From: Streptomyces melanogenes
GTDB lineage: Bacteria; Actinomycetota; Actinomycetes; Streptomycetales; Streptomycetaceae
Reading direction: 5' to 3'
DNA length: 40,210 bases
Assembly: GCF_014649795.1 (NCBI RefSeq)
Contig: NZ_BMTS01000044.1
Coordinates: forward strand, 1-40,210
The notes beneath the pieces are model-generated. The model was not told the origin of the DNA. It searched no databases and saw only the letters and a program-made list of their open reading frames with translations. Shown piece by piece: positions 17,043 to 26,051 of the stretch. The first letter of the stretch is position 1; every line of letters starts with the position of its first letter. The position numbers and the translations under genes are program-made.

Positions 17043-17231
17043 TCAGCCGAAGGCCCTGTACAGAAACCACATGATGAGGCTCCAGGCGGCGACGGCCAGG
17101 AGCGCGATGGCGCAGCCGGTGAGGACCGCTGTCGGCGAGAGAGGCGACTCTGCCTCGGGTTCCTCCGGCAGGGGGTGGCCTGCCGTGTGGGCGCGTGCCA
17201 TGCACAGGGGGCAGTGCGGGTGTGAGGTCAT
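17043..17231 (-). CDS. Small single-pass membrane protein
   Basis: This encodes 62 residues. The N-terminus has a CPLC pair (PHCPLCMARAH) that could bind metal, followed by a Glu/Pro linker and one transmembrane helix near residues 36-58 (VLTGCAIALLAVAAWSLIMWFLY). It starts 33 bases after the Nudix stop in the same operon. An upstream GTG at 17255 is possible. Function unknown; it may anchor or export a product of the cluster. Confidence 0.6.
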   Translation of the reverse strand: MTSHPHCPLCMARAHTAGHPLPEEPEAESPLSPTAVLTGCAIALLAVAAWSLIMWFLYRAFG

Positions 17232-17264
17232 CGCGAGGTCCCCGTTCCTTGTCACCGGCCCGGC

Positions 17265-18332
17265 TCAGTGGCAGGGAGTGCCGGAGGTCAGTTCGAGGGG
17301 GCCGGTGTTGTTCCACAGGGCCGTCACACAGGCGTCGAGGCGCCGGAGTGACGGTTCGCTGACGAGCGCCGCGCTGTCGTCCACGCTGACCATGCGCCAC
17401 GCCGCGTTGCGGTGGGGGACGAGCCGGATGCGAGCCAGATCATGCTCACCGAGGGTGGCGCCGTGGAAGGCGTACGTCATGCGGCTCAGCCACGGTGCGC
17501 CATGACTCCAGTCAACGGCCAAGAGTCGGCCGAGTGGGACGTCGAGACCGAGCTGGTCCCGCAGGGCCCGGCGTGCGGCCTCACGCGGGCCCTCCCCGGC
17601 GTCACTGTCGATCCCTCCACCGGGCAACTCCCACAACTGGCTGCGGGAGGACGTCGGCTGGAGCAGCAGAAGACGCCCGCCCGCATCGGTCAGCACAATG
17701 TTCACCTCAGCGAGCACCTTCGGACGATGAGCCTGGTAAAGATCCGTGTCGACGGCGACACTCTGTTCCACGAACGAGCGCAGCCCCCGCGGAAAGCCGG
17801 CGGGGGAGCCGGGCTGGACACGCCCACCCACCAGGTAGGCGATGGAGCCGGAGTGCCACGCGTCGACGGCCGCGCGCACCCGGTCGACGACAGCATCGGG
17901 GAACAGGGGGATTGCATCCTCGGGCGCCAGCCACTGAGCAGTCACCGGTGGCGGGGTCTGCGTAGCGCGGCGGGCCTGGTGTTCATCGAGCGGACCGAAC
18001 AAGTAGAGGTGGCACACGACCGACAGGACGGCAGACCACTGTTCGCAGTCGACGGCCAGCAGCCTCTTCCCTTGGTAGGGATGCACGTCGACGAGGCTGT
18101 AGAGGGCGTTGGCCAGCTCTGCCTGCGGGGGATGAGCACCCGTGCACTGGACGACGGGAAGGCTCACCGCGGCTCCGCCGCTGGGCCGGGGGTGCGTCAG
18201 CACAAGTACCCGCCCGCGAGCATCGGTGACCAGCGCGGAGGCAAGGACGGGCGGCGATGTTCCCTGAGCAGCGGGGGCATTGGCTGTCTCGCCTGCCGAA
18301 GGCTTGGTGGAAAGAGGCTGGTGGGCGGACAC
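17265..18332 (-). CDS. Tandem Nudix-fold protein with degenerate Nudix box
   Basis: This encodes 355 residues with two Nudix-like halves. The first (about 28-160) has the fold's strands but no Nudix box. The second (about 205-340) has WELPGGGIDSDAGEGPREAARRAL and then RDQLGL where active enzymes have REUxEExGU. The Arg-Glu and Glu-Glu catalytic pairs are not kept. It may therefore bind rather than hydrolyse a nucleotide-like ligand, or act as a regulator. It lies between the LuxR-type gene (19 bases) and the small membrane gene (33 bases), in one operon. Confidence 0.75.
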   Translation of the reverse strand: MSAHQPLSTKPSAGETANAPAAQGTSPPVLASALVTDARGRVLVLTHPRPSGGAAVSLPVVQCTGAHPPQAELANALYSLVDVHPYQGKRLLAVDCEQWSAVLSVVCHLYLFGPLDEHQARRATQTPPPVTAQWLAPEDAIPLFPDAVVDRVRAAVDAWHSGSIAYLVGGRVQPGSPAGFPRGLRSFVEQSVAVDTDLYQAHRPKVLAEVNIVLTDAGGRLLLLQPTSSRSQLWELPGGGIDSDAGEGPREAARRALRDQLGLDVPLGRLLAVDWSHGAPWLSRMTYAFHGATLGEHDLARIRLVPHRNAAWRMVSVDDSAALVSEPSLRRLDACVTALWNNTGPLELTSGTPCH

Positions 18333-18351
18333 GAGAACGACTCCTTGAGGT

Positions 18352-18855
18352 TCAGCGAGCGGAGGGCAGAGGGGCCTTGACTGAGGGGGCCAGCTGGTGG
18401 CCGGCGCTGCCGCGGGAGGCGTTGAGGACGCCGTAGGCCCAGCCGAGTGTGATCAGGTGGCATTCGTTGGCCGCCTGCCACCGCTTCCGTAACAACTGCA
18501 GTCTGCGTTGCAGGGCGGTCATTGACAGGTGGCAGTGGGTGGCGGCTTCCAGGTGGCTGTCGTCCAGGGCGAGGCGCCACAAGATCACTACCTCGTGCGG
18601 TTCCGCGCCGCCGTTGGGAGGTGCGGCGGGTACGGGCCGGGCCAGGAGGTTGAGGACGTAGCAGGTGTGGATGTAGGCGTAGCGGTGACCTACTCCGAGC
18701 CGGTGGTTGGCGGTGGACTGGGTGGTCGAGACAGTGCCCGTGGCCAGCCCCAGTTCGGCGGCGGCTTCGGCGGTGTCCCGTCCTTGCGCGAGTACGGCGG
18801 CGATCCGTAGTTGTGCTGGTGTGGGCAGCAGTTTGGAGCGGGGATCTAACGTCAT
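18352..18855 (-). CDS. LuxR-type HTH protein
   Basis: This encodes 167 residues. The N-terminal part has a LuxR/GerE-like helix-turn-helix (TPAQLRIAAVLAQGRDTAEAAAELGLATGTVSTT, about residues 12-46). The middle is a helical region with WRLALDD, and a second HTH-like segment (CHLSMTALQRRLQLLRKRW) follows. There is no receiver or ATPase domain. It lies within the leftward operon between the glutamine-synthetase-like gene and the Nudix gene, so it could be an internal pathway regulator. Alternatively, the double HTH could bind tandem operators. Confidence 0.65.
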   Translation of the reverse strand: MTLDPRSKLLPTPAQLRIAAVLAQGRDTAEAAAELGLATGTVSTTQSTANHRLGVGHRYAYIHTCYVLNLLARPVPAAPPNGGAEPHEVVILWRLALDDSHLEAATHCHLSMTALQRRLQLLRKRWQAANECHLITLGWAYGVLNASRGSAGHQLAPSVKAPLPSAR

Positions 18856-18897
18856 GCGGGCGGCGTCTTTCTCCTCTTCGGGTTTGGGCAGGGGTGT

Positions 18898-20337
18898 TCA
18901 GGCGCGGGTGAACCAGCGGGCCTGCTCTGCGTCGGTGACGGTGTGGCGCTGGTGGTCGATCTCGATCTCGGCCAGCTGCGCGTAGTGCTCCACCACTTCC
19001 TCGCCGAACGCCGCCCGTGTGAGGGGGCTGTGGCGGAATGCGGAGCGTGCCTGCTCCAAGGTGAGCGGCACCAGCGGCGCCTGGGAGGCTTCGAAGGCGT
19101 TGGAGACGCACTGGCGGGGTGGGACGAGGTCGTGGCTGATCCCGTGGACGATGCCGGCCACAGCGGCCGCGGCCAGGAGGTACGGGTTCGCGTCCGCCCC
19201 ACCGAGGCGTACCTCCAGGTGGAGCCCGTCGCCGTGGCCGACGACGCGGACCGCGCAGGTGCGGTTGTCGAACCCCCAGGCCATCCGGGTCGGGGCGAAC
19301 GCCTCGCCCAGGTACCGCTTGTAGGAGTTCACGTTCGGCGCATAGAACGGGGCAAGCCCTGGCAGGGCCTCCAGCAGACCCGCCACCGCGCTCTTGCCGA
19401 CCTGCGAGAGTTCACCGTCGGGGCTGGGGAGCATAGGGGCGCCGCTGCGGGTCAGGGAGAGATGGAGGTGCAGGCCGCTGCCGATACCCGTCTCGGGCGC
19501 AGCCATGAACGTCGCCGTCATCCCCGCCCACGCCGCCAGCGCACGCGCACCGTGCTTGAACACGAGATGCTGATCGCACGCCGTGAGCGCGCCACCGTGG
19601 GGGAAAGTGACCTCCACCTGGCCAGGGGCGCCCTCGGTCTTGACGGCCTCCACCGGCATCCCCGCCTTCGCCAATGCGGCTTGGAGACGGCGGAAATAGC
19701 GGTCGAGACCAGGGGCGTGGTCAAGGGCATAATCCAGATTCACCTCCGCTGCCGCAACCAGCCCGCCGGGTCCGACACCGGTGGTGGGGGTGTAGGTGCC
19801 TTGGTAGAGCAGGAACTCGGTCTCCAGGCCGACCTGGGCGTGCAGGCCGAGTGCGGCCAGCCGGGTGAGCTGGGACCGCAGGACCTGCCGGGGAGCAACC
19901 TCCACCGGCGCGTCAGCCGAGTCCACCGCGTCCCCGAGAAGGAGCACGGTGCGGGGAATCCATGGCAGGTAGCGCAGGGTGGACAGGTCCGGGACGACCC
20001 CGGTGTCCTCGAAGCCGCTGTCCCACGAGGTCAGGTCGAAGCCGTGGCGCGGACTCATCTCGACATCCGTGGCCAGCAGGTAGGCGCACATGTCCGCACC
20101 GTCGAGGGCGACCTTGTCCAGGAAGTGCCGGGCCCCGTACCACTTGCCCTTCAACTGCCCCTGCAAATTCGGCAGCGCCAGGACGACCGTGTCGATCAAC
20201 TCGTCATCGACGGCGTCCCGCAGATCAGATAGCTCCAGCTTCCCGGTGAACGCACGCCCCCTGCGCGTGCCAGCGGTGGCCGCGGACGGAGCACTGAGCC
20301 GGGGTACCTGCGAGAACGAGCGCGGGGTGGTGGCCAT
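18898..20337 (-). CDS. Glutamine-synthetase-family ligase
   Basis: This encodes 479 residues. Metal and substrate residues of the GS fold are visible: GLETEFLLYQG (Glu172, Glu174), KTEGAPGQVEVTF (Glu235, Glu242), GSGLHLHLSL (286-295), NSYKRY (337-342) and FDNRTCAVRV (Arg359). The sequence resembles the gamma-glutamylpolyamine/GlnA-like branch more than GSI. Such enzymes use ATP to join glutamate to an amine. The ATG overlaps the permease stop (TGATG), so uptake and ligation are translationally linked. In this cluster it might amidate a peptide carboxylate or activate an imported amine. A longer frame running on into the permease region is an artefact. Confidence 0.85.
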   Translation of the reverse strand: MATTPRSFSQVPRLSAPSAATAGTRRGRAFTGKLELSDLRDAVDDELIDTVVLALPNLQGQLKGKWYGARHFLDKVALDGADMCAYLLATDVEMSPRHGFDLTSWDSGFEDTGVVPDLSTLRYLPWIPRTVLLLGDAVDSADAPVEVAPRQVLRSQLTRLAALGLHAQVGLETEFLLYQGTYTPTTGVGPGGLVAAAEVNLDYALDHAPGLDRYFRRLQAALAKAGMPVEAVKTEGAPGQVEVTFPHGGALTACDQHLVFKHGARALAAWAGMTATFMAAPETGIGSGLHLHLSLTRSGAPMLPSPDGELSQVGKSAVAGLLEALPGLAPFYAPNVNSYKRYLGEAFAPTRMAWGFDNRTCAVRVVGHGDGLHLEVRLGGADANPYLLAAAAVAGIVHGISHDLVPPRQCVSNAFEASQAPLVPLTLEQARSAFRHSPLTRAAFGEEVVEHYAQLAEIEIDHQRHTVTDAEQARWFTRA

Positions 20338-21863
20338 CAGACGATCTCTTCCTGGATCTTGGACAGTTCTTTGTCGGCAGCGGTAGCGGGCACCTTGTAA
20401 TCGCGTCCCGCGATGCGCCACCAGATCGCGGCCAGCAGCAGGGCGGCGGCGAGGGCGACGGGGGCGTAGTTGAAGGTGTCCACCGTCACCAGCCCGCCAC
20501 TGTCGGGCTTCGTCTGCGGCAGGCAGAACAGCACGGTGACGAACGCCACCCACCCGACGGCGATGGTGCCGATGAGGATGCTCCAGCGGCCCAGGTTCCA
20601 CGGCCCGGGGGTAAATCGGTCGCGGTAGCGGACCCGCAGATAGATCGGGATCGCATAGGCGGGGGTGATCCCGATGACGTTGATCGCGACGACCGCTCCG
20701 TACGCGGTGGGGCTGTAGAGCGATGGCAGCGCCAGGACGCCAGCGACCGCGACCGACAGCCACACGGCTGCCCGTGGGGTGCGACTGGCGTTGTCGGTGC
20801 GTGTCCACCACCGCTGGCCGGGCAGGGCGCCGTCGCGGGAGAACGCGAACACCATCCGCGAACACGCTGCCGTTTCCGCGTTCCCGCAGAACAGCTGAGC
20901 CACGATCACGACCAGGAGGAGGGCCTTGGCGCCGCCGAGGCCGAGGGCGTCGATGAAGATCTGAGCCGGGGGCACTCGGGTGGGGGTGGTCTGGGTACCG
21001 GTGTAGTCCTGGATGGCGAAGGTCAGTCCGACCAGCAGTACAAGCCCGGCGATCCAGGACCAGACGATGGAGCGCACGATGCCGCGCGGTGCCGCCACCG
21101 AGGCGTGGGTGGTCTCCTCGGACAGGTGGGCCGAGGCGTCGTACCCGGAGAAGGTGTACTGCGCCACCAGCAGCCCGATCGCGATCACGTACAGGCTGCT
21201 GGACCAGCCCGTGCCGTTGACGAACTTCGTGAACACGAAGTCTGCGGACTGATGACGGGCGGGGACGATCGTCAGGGCTCCGACGATGACGGCGACGCCG
21301 GCCAGGTGCCACCACACGCTCACCGCGTTCAACACCGCGACCAGGCGGACCCCGAAAAGGTTCAGCACCGCGTGCAGAGCGAGGATGCCGAAGAAGATCC
21401 ACAGTGTCTTCGTGGGGGTCGGTTCGAAGTCGTACTGGAGGTCGAGGAAGGCACCGGTGAACTGGGCGCAGCCGTAGTCGATGCTGGCGATCCCGCCCAG
21501 GAGCCCGAGGAGGTTGAGCCAGCCGGTGTACCAGCCCCAGCGTTTCCCGCCGAGCCGGTCAGCCATGAAGAACAACGCCCCGGAGGTGGGGTAGGCGCTG
21601 GTCACCTCGGCCAGGGCGGCGCCGACGAACAGCACCATGCCGCCGACCACGACCCAGCCCCAGATCATCACCGAGGGGCCGCCGGTGGAGAGGCCGTAGC
21701 CGTACATGGTCATGCAGCCGGTCAGCACGCTGATCACGGAGAACGAGACGGCAGCGTTGCCGAACGCGCCCATCCGCCGGAACAGTTGCGGCTTGTAACC
21801 GAGTTCGCGCAGGTGCTCGTCGTCGGCGTGCACACCGGAAGGGTGTTGATGTGTATATGACAT
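20337..21863 (-). CDS. APC-family amino acid/amine permease
   Basis: This encodes 508 residues with about 12 hydrophobic helices. The N-terminal GAFGNAAVSFSVISVLTG stretch and the later FSGYDASAHLSEET motif are typical of the GABA/choline-like ACT subgroup of the APC superfamily. The C-terminus is cytoplasmic and charged. It is followed with a one-base overlap by the GS-like ligase, a pairing seen for polyamine or GABA use, and preceded by 39 bases after the helical-protein gene. It probably imports an amine or amino acid across the cytoplasmic membrane. Confidence 0.88.
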   Translation of the reverse strand: MSYTHQHPSGVHADDEHLRELGYKPQLFRRMGAFGNAAVSFSVISVLTGCMTMYGYGLSTGGPSVMIWGWVVVGGMVLFVGAALAEVTSAYPTSGALFFMADRLGGKRWGWYTGWLNLLGLLGGIASIDYGCAQFTGAFLDLQYDFEPTPTKTLWIFFGILALHAVLNLFGVRLVAVLNAVSVWWHLAGVAVIVGALTIVPARHQSADFVFTKFVNGTGWSSSLYVIAIGLLVAQYTFSGYDASAHLSEETTHASVAAPRGIVRSIVWSWIAGLVLLVGLTFAIQDYTGTQTTPTRVPPAQIFIDALGLGGAKALLLVVIVAQLFCGNAETAACSRMVFAFSRDGALPGQRWWTRTDNASRTPRAAVWLSVAVAGVLALPSLYSPTAYGAVVAINVIGITPAYAIPIYLRVRYRDRFTPGPWNLGRWSILIGTIAVGWVAFVTVLFCLPQTKPDSGGLVTVDTFNYAPVALAAALLLAAIWWRIAGRDYKVPATAADKELSKIQEEIV

Positions 21864-21902
21864 CTCAGAGGCTCTGGTTCCTGAAGTCGGAGGGATGAAG
21901 GG

Positions 21903-22958
21903 TCAGGTGAGGCGGAGGCGGTGCTTGGGAGCGGGGGCTGTGCGGGTGCGGGTGGTGGTCAGGCACTGGGCGCGGGCGCGGACGAACTCCCGCACCGCCG
22001 ACTCCGGACGGTCGGGGTCCTCGCACACGTACGCCCACGGCAGCCGGGTGGCATAGCGGTCGAGCGCCCGGAAGACCTTGGCCGCATCCGCGTACTGATG
22101 CCCCGCCCACAGTGCGTGCGCCAGATAGTTCAGGTCCACCACCGACGTCGAAGGCGTGGGCTGCTCATTCCAGCTGTAGAAGGCGCGCCGCACGTACTGG
22201 TTCACCGGCTCACGTGACCACTGGCGGTGCTGCAACGCATCTGCTGTCCCGTTCTGCCGGTGGCGCCGATAGCTCTCCATGCAGGCATACAGCGGCAGCA
22301 TCCGCAGCGGCGAACCCGCAGGCTCCCTCGACACCGTCCACTGCGCGAAGTTGATCGCATCCGCCACCGACGTATGACGGCAGGCGTAGAAGAACTGCAG
22401 CATCCGGTGGAACGCCTCCCGGTTCCCGCCCGGATCCCGCTCCTCCACCCGCGCCAGCAGCCCCCACGGCCCAGCCGGAAGCATCTCCTCCCACGCCACC
22501 CGCCAATGCTCCGGACACCGCAGATCCGTATCCGCCTGCGCCAATGCCAGCAAGGCCACCCACGGCACCGGATCCGCCGGCACCCGAGGCACTGCGACCA
22601 GACACGCATGCCGCGCCGCCTGCTCCAAAACGGGCGCCTTCGCGTCTCCGCCACGATGAGCCTGCAACGCCCGCACCACCGCAACACGGCCACGCATCAC
22701 CAACGCATCCGCGCTGTCCGGCTCCTCCGCCACCCACGCCTCGACAGCATCCGTACGGGCCGCTGCAGCCGCCAGCACCTGCGTACGCGACGTACGCAAC
22801 GCCCAGTCGTCACCCGTACGGGCCAGCAGATCCCGGACCGCGACCCAGCGCCCGAGCTGCAGATCAGCGAGCACCGCCCGCAACTCCAGATCGAACCCCG
22901 CAGGGTGATAGACCGGGGTGAAGGCCCCCAGGCTCGATGTCTCTCTGGCGCCCCGCAT
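21903..22958 (-). CDS. Hypothetical all-helical protein
   Basis: This encodes 351 residues. The ATG at 22956-22958 with GAGGTG upstream is chosen; the longer frame to 23159 is not protein-like. It is an all-alpha protein with repeated Trp/Ala/Arg helices (LADLQLGRWVAVRDLLARTGDDW, ADALVMRGRVAVVRALQAHRGG), resembling TPR-like repeats. No catalytic motif is seen. It leads into the permease gene with a 39-base gap and is part of the leftward operon. I do not recognise a specific family. Confidence 0.7.
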   Translation of the reverse strand: MRGARETSSLGAFTPVYHPAGFDLELRAVLADLQLGRWVAVRDLLARTGDDWALRTSRTQVLAAAAARTDAVEAWVAEEPDSADALVMRGRVAVVRALQAHRGGDAKAPVLEQAARHACLVAVPRVPADPVPWVALLALAQADTDLRCPEHWRVAWEEMLPAGPWGLLARVEERDPGGNREAFHRMLQFFYACRHTSVADAINFAQWTVSREPAGSPLRMLPLYACMESYRRHRQNGTADALQHRQWSREPVNQYVRRAFYSWNEQPTPSTSVVDLNYLAHALWAGHQYADAAKVFRALDRYATRLPWAYVCEDPDRPESAVREFVRARAQCLTTTRTRTAPAPKHRLRLT

Positions 22959-23094
22959 CACCTCACCCCGCCCGACCGGGCCAGCCGTAACGCCAAGATG
23001 GAGTGAGCCGTGGTGCGGAGGGTCGGCTCCTGGATATGCATCGGATCCTCTTGAGAAGTAGTGAGTTGCGGCACTTGGCGGCCGGTCGGTTCCA

Positions 23095-23289
23095 TCAGAG
23101 CGTGACGTCGCTGATGAGGCTGGCGACCTTCGTACTGAGCTGGTTGATCGACGGCGCAACCGACGGACTCGCCAGGTAGAACCCGAGAAGGATTGACACG
23201 ACGGCGTGGCCGGCCTTCAGGCCGCCCTTTCGGACCAGCAGGAAGACGATGACGGCAAGCAGGACGACCGCCGAGACACTAACGGCCAT
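23095..23289 (-). CDS. Small membrane protein
   Basis: This encodes about 64 residues from ATG 23287-23289 (an upstream GTG at 23325 is possible). It has two hydrophobic segments (SAVVLLAVIVFLLV and VVSILLGFYLA) around a short basic turn (RKGGLKAGH), then a polar tail. Similar two-helix proteins are widespread on Streptomyces plasmids near transfer or regulator genes. It is the first or second gene of the leftward arm. Confidence 0.6.
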   Translation of the reverse strand: MAVSVSAVVLLAVIVFLLVRKGGLKAGHAVVSILLGFYLASPSVAPSINQLSTKVASLISDVTL

Positions 23290-23435
23290 TGCGAACCCGC
23301 CAGCCGAGCCCACGCCAGGGGGCACCGCTCACGTGCCTGGGCCGCCATGAAGGCATTAGCTGAATCCGGAGGGATCTGGTGAGCATGCGGAAACCTCTGC
23401 AGGCCGACGTGTGGGATGGCAACGCTGGGCTTCAC
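23217..23435 (-). CDS. Possible leader ORF with strong ribosome-binding site
   Basis: A GTG at 23433-23435 is preceded by AAAGGAGG, the strongest ribosome-binding site in the divergent region. Its first ~50 codons read KPSVAIPHVGLQRFPHAHQ... and the tail is Ser/Arg-rich. It overlaps the start of the two-helix membrane gene in another frame, so either this is a real short peptide coupled to it, or a frameshift has split one gene. Confidence 0.3.
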   Translation of the reverse strand: MKPSVAIPHVGLQRFPHAHQIPPDSANAFMAAQARERCPLAWARLAGSQWPLVSRRSSCLPSSSSCWSERAA

Positions 23436-23505
23436 GGCCTCCTTTGCGGTGAGGCGTGTTGTGCCGAGAGTCTCCTTGCCCGGGGCGCTCCGTGCACATG
23501 CCGAC

Positions 23506-23517
23506 GGTGATATCACT
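23506..23517. promoter_or_regulatory. Operator candidate GGTGATATCACT (copy 1)
   Basis: This contains the perfect 10-bp palindrome GTGATATCAC, lying between the divergent arms of the cluster (leftward operon and XRE/TPR regulator). The same 12-bp site occurs in the opposite orientation at 26060-26071, before the radical SAM genes. I see no other copy in the window. It is a likely binding site for the XRE regulator encoded alongside. The rest of 23436-23844 has no convincing gene. Confidence 0.65.
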
Positions 23518-23844
23518 CAGGAAATTCCGAAGCGGCGCCCGCAGGCTGGGCTGCGCAGCCTGTGCGCAGAAGGGAGCGAAGGACTGCTCTACAAGCGGTT
23601 CGCGATCCTGGGGCTTCCGACTGAAATGTTCCAATCCAGACAATTCTCAGGGCTCACCGTGATGACGAGGGTGCCGCTCGGGGGTTACGGAAGACCACGC
23701 GACCCGTCGACGCTGGTTCCGATACGTGGAGCCCAATGGCGTGGCCGAGAAGTGTCGTTCGTCTCTCAAGTAGAGCGGAATTGATGTCCTGGCCGCGCCC
23801 CGCGGGATCTACTGTGGGTCTTCCGACTGCGGCGGAGGTAGGCG

Positions 23845-25362
23845 ATGGCATCAGGGCAACGTCGATGTGCCGGATGCGGCCTGCTCTTGAGTCGCTACAA
23901 CGCCGATACCCGCTGCGCTACTTGCACCCGCGCTTCCGCTCGTGACTCCCACCACCAGCCTTGCATCCCTGAGTGGGTCTGGCACGACGCGGATGTTATC
24001 GAGTCGCTCGCAAACTGGGACTTTGGGGCGGCTTTCCACCGGATACGGCAGATTAGCCATCTGCGTCAAGAGGACCTGGCAAGCCTTACAGGTCTAAGTC
24101 AGTCCTATCTGTCTGCTCTGGAATCCGGTACCCGACGGCTGACGCATGTTGAGAAGATCAAGATAGTTCTCCGAGGCCTGGGAGTGCCTCCGCAGGTTGC
24201 ACCTGAACTCGTAGCCACGGCTCTCTCTTCTCGATTACGTAGTGCGACCACTGAAGCCGTACACGAGACAGCGTGGGAGAGCCCGGTCGAGGTCGCGCGA
24301 CGACTCCACGCCGCCTCCTCCTCCAACACAGATTCCAGCACTCTGCTGGTGCTGCGGGAGACGATTGAGGGTGTGGTGCATCGCTATGAAGCGGAAGGGC
24401 CGTACAGCCTCGCGGGCGAAGTTCTGGAGGTGCGACGCTACGTCGGCGAGCTGCTTGAGGGCCGACAGCTCCCGCGTCAGCGCGAGGCGCTGTTCCGGCT
24501 TGCTGCCCAGGCATCCGCCCTGCTGGCCTACATGGCAGTCAATGCGGGCCGGGAGGTTCTGGCGGAGGCGTATTGCGCTGAGGCGGCAGAGCTCGCCTCT
24601 CACATCGACGACCGCGAACTGGCCATGTGGATACAGGGGACCCGCTCCCTCAACGCCTACTACGCCGGTCGCTTCGAGGAGGCCGTGGCCTGTGCCGATG
24701 CGGGAGTCGCGATCGACCCCGGCCATCCGCAGGCGATCAGACTCCAGGCCAACGGCCGCGCTCGGGCCCTGGGGAAACTCGGGGACGTGAGGAGGGCGGA
24801 GCGAGCCATCGCGACTGCCGTAGACCTGAGCGCACGGCACGACGTCCCGGATGGCCTTACCCCGTGCATCTCGTTCGCCCCCTATGCCCTGGCCCGTACC
24901 CTCGCCAACGCCGCAACCGTGCACGTGGCGCTGTGCAGGCCGCACCGCGTCCTGGCCTACGCGGACGAGATCGACGATCGGGTGCAGCACTCTGATTCAG
25001 CCTGGAGCCGCGCCCTGGTCCGTCTGGATGTGGCAACGGCCGTGCTCACGAGTGATCGTCCGGACGTGGAGCAGGCCATGGTGCTCGGTCGCCAGATCCT
25101 GGAGGCGGATGGCGGGGCGCCAATCCGCTCGGTCGTGCAGCGGGCCGGCGACTTGTATCTGCTTGCGGCCCCATGGCGAAATCTTCCTGCGGTGCGGGAG
25201 TACGGCGAAGCGTTGAGGACGTGGCAGTCTGCCCCACAGGCGCGGGCGCTGGTGGGTTCTGCGAAACTGGCGCGGCCGGTGCAGCCGACCAGAAGGGCCG
25301 CGGATGCAGCTCACAGTCGATTCGGGAGCCTTCCCGCCCAGCCCCCCGCCGAGCACGACTGA
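23845..25362 (+). CDS. XRE-family regulator with zinc ribbon and TPR-like domain
   Basis: This encodes 505 residues; ATG 23845 has GGAGG 8 bases upstream. A CxxC...CxxC zinc ribbon lies at Cys8, Cys11, Cys24 and Cys27. An XRE helix-turn-helix follows at about 64-115 (IRQISHLRQEDLASLTGLSQSYLSALE). The remaining ~370 residues are helical repeats of TPR type (AEAYCAEAAELASHIDDRELAMW and similar). Such proteins control antibiotic or development genes in Streptomyces and may bind a peptide signal through the repeats. It sits between the two arms of the cluster, divergent from the leftward operon. It overlaps the 2H gene by 59 bases, so it is both regulator and first gene of the rightward arm. Confidence 0.88.
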   Translation: MASGQRRCAGCGLLLSRYNADTRCATCTRASARDSHHQPCIPEWVWHDADVIESLANWDFGAAFHRIRQISHLRQEDLASLTGLSQSYLSALESGTRRLTHVEKIKIVLRGLGVPPQVAPELVATALSSRLRSATTEAVHETAWESPVEVARRLHAASSSNTDSSTLLVLRETIEGVVHRYEAEGPYSLAGEVLEVRRYVGELLEGRQLPRQREALFRLAAQASALLAYMAVNAGREVLAEAYCAEAAELASHIDDRELAMWIQGTRSLNAYYAGRFEEAVACADAGVAIDPGHPQAIRLQANGRARALGKLGDVRRAERAIATAVDLSARHDVPDGLTPCISFAPYALARTLANAATVHVALCRPHRVLAYADEIDDRVQHSDSAWSRALVRLDVATAVLTSDRPDVEQAMVLGRQILEADGGAPIRSVVQRAGDLYLLAAPWRNLPAVREYGEALRTWQSAPQARALVGSAKLARPVQPTRRAADAAHSRFGSLPAQPPAEHD

Positions 25363-26011
25363 CCCGGCGGTCATCGCCGCGCACGACTGGGCCGCCTTCG
25401 ACGCCGTCGAGAAGATGATCGACCACTGGGAGCGGCCTGGATGGAGCATGGATACCCGGGCCTACTACTGGATGCTGACCATTCCAGAAGAGTCCCCCCT
25501 GGTCGGCCACATGCGGCAATGCCAGCAGGACCTGGCACCGTTCGGGTTCGACAACATCGACCCTGACGGCCTGCACCTGACTTTTGGCCGGGTCGGCCTC
25601 GTCGAGGAGATCAGCGGCGACCGGATCGACCAGCTCGCGGCAGCCGCGCAGCAGACAGTTCCAGAGCGGTTCACGCTGCAGGCCATCCCGCTGACCGCGT
25701 CGCGCGGGGCGATCCGATACAGCGTCGCACCCTGGACGCCGATCCTGGACCTTTACCAGATGCTCCATGAGGTCGGGGCGCACCACGGTCTGCCCTTCAG
25801 GAAACCTGCGGCGGTCTTTCGTCCGCACATCGGCATCGCCTACTCCAACCGCACGCTGCCCGCGGACGGTATCCGCGCCGCGCTACGGCCGCTTCGCGAA
25901 CTCGACCCAGTGGACATTGTGGTGGAACAGGCACATCTGGTGGAACTGCGCCGCGAGGAGCGGGCCTACCGGTGGAGCGTTGCCCGGACTCTTCATCTCA
26001 TGCCTAGCTGA
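25304..26011 (+). CDS. 2'-5' RNA ligase/2H phosphoesterase-like protein
   Basis: This encodes 235 residues. The two 2H-family motifs are present: HLTFGRVG (His91, Thr93) and a second one, HIGIAY, beginning at His175, where Gly replaces the usual Thr/Ser two residues after His. Between them lies the expected beta-rich core. 2H enzymes cleave or join 2'-phosphoester or cyclic phosphate bonds in RNA or small nucleotides. With the second motif altered, catalysis is uncertain. The gene overlaps the regulator by 59 bases and precedes the operator-like palindrome at 26052-26079. Confidence 0.75.
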   Translation: MQLTVDSGAFPPSPPPSTTDPAVIAAHDWAAFDAVEKMIDHWERPGWSMDTRAYYWMLTIPEESPLVGHMRQCQQDLAPFGFDNIDPDGLHLTFGRVGLVEEISGDRIDQLAAAAQQTVPERFTLQAIPLTASRGAIRYSVAPWTPILDLYQMLHEVGAHHGLPFRKPAAVFRPHIGIAYSNRTLPADGIRAALRPLRELDPVDIVVEQAHLVELRREERAYRWSVARTLHLMPS

Positions 26012-26051
26012 TACGACACGGCGCCCAGCCTGACCCTCCGGGCCCTTCGCT

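Noticed and set aside
18898..21402. 834-codon open frame
   Set aside because: It joins the GS-like gene to an antisense-like reading of the permease gene; the permease frame has clear membrane helices and the two genes overlap by one base, so the extension is an artefact.
23416..23784. 122-codon plus-strand frame in the divergent control region
   Set aside because: No ribosome-binding site or family motif, and it would run through the operator and the likely promoters of both arms.
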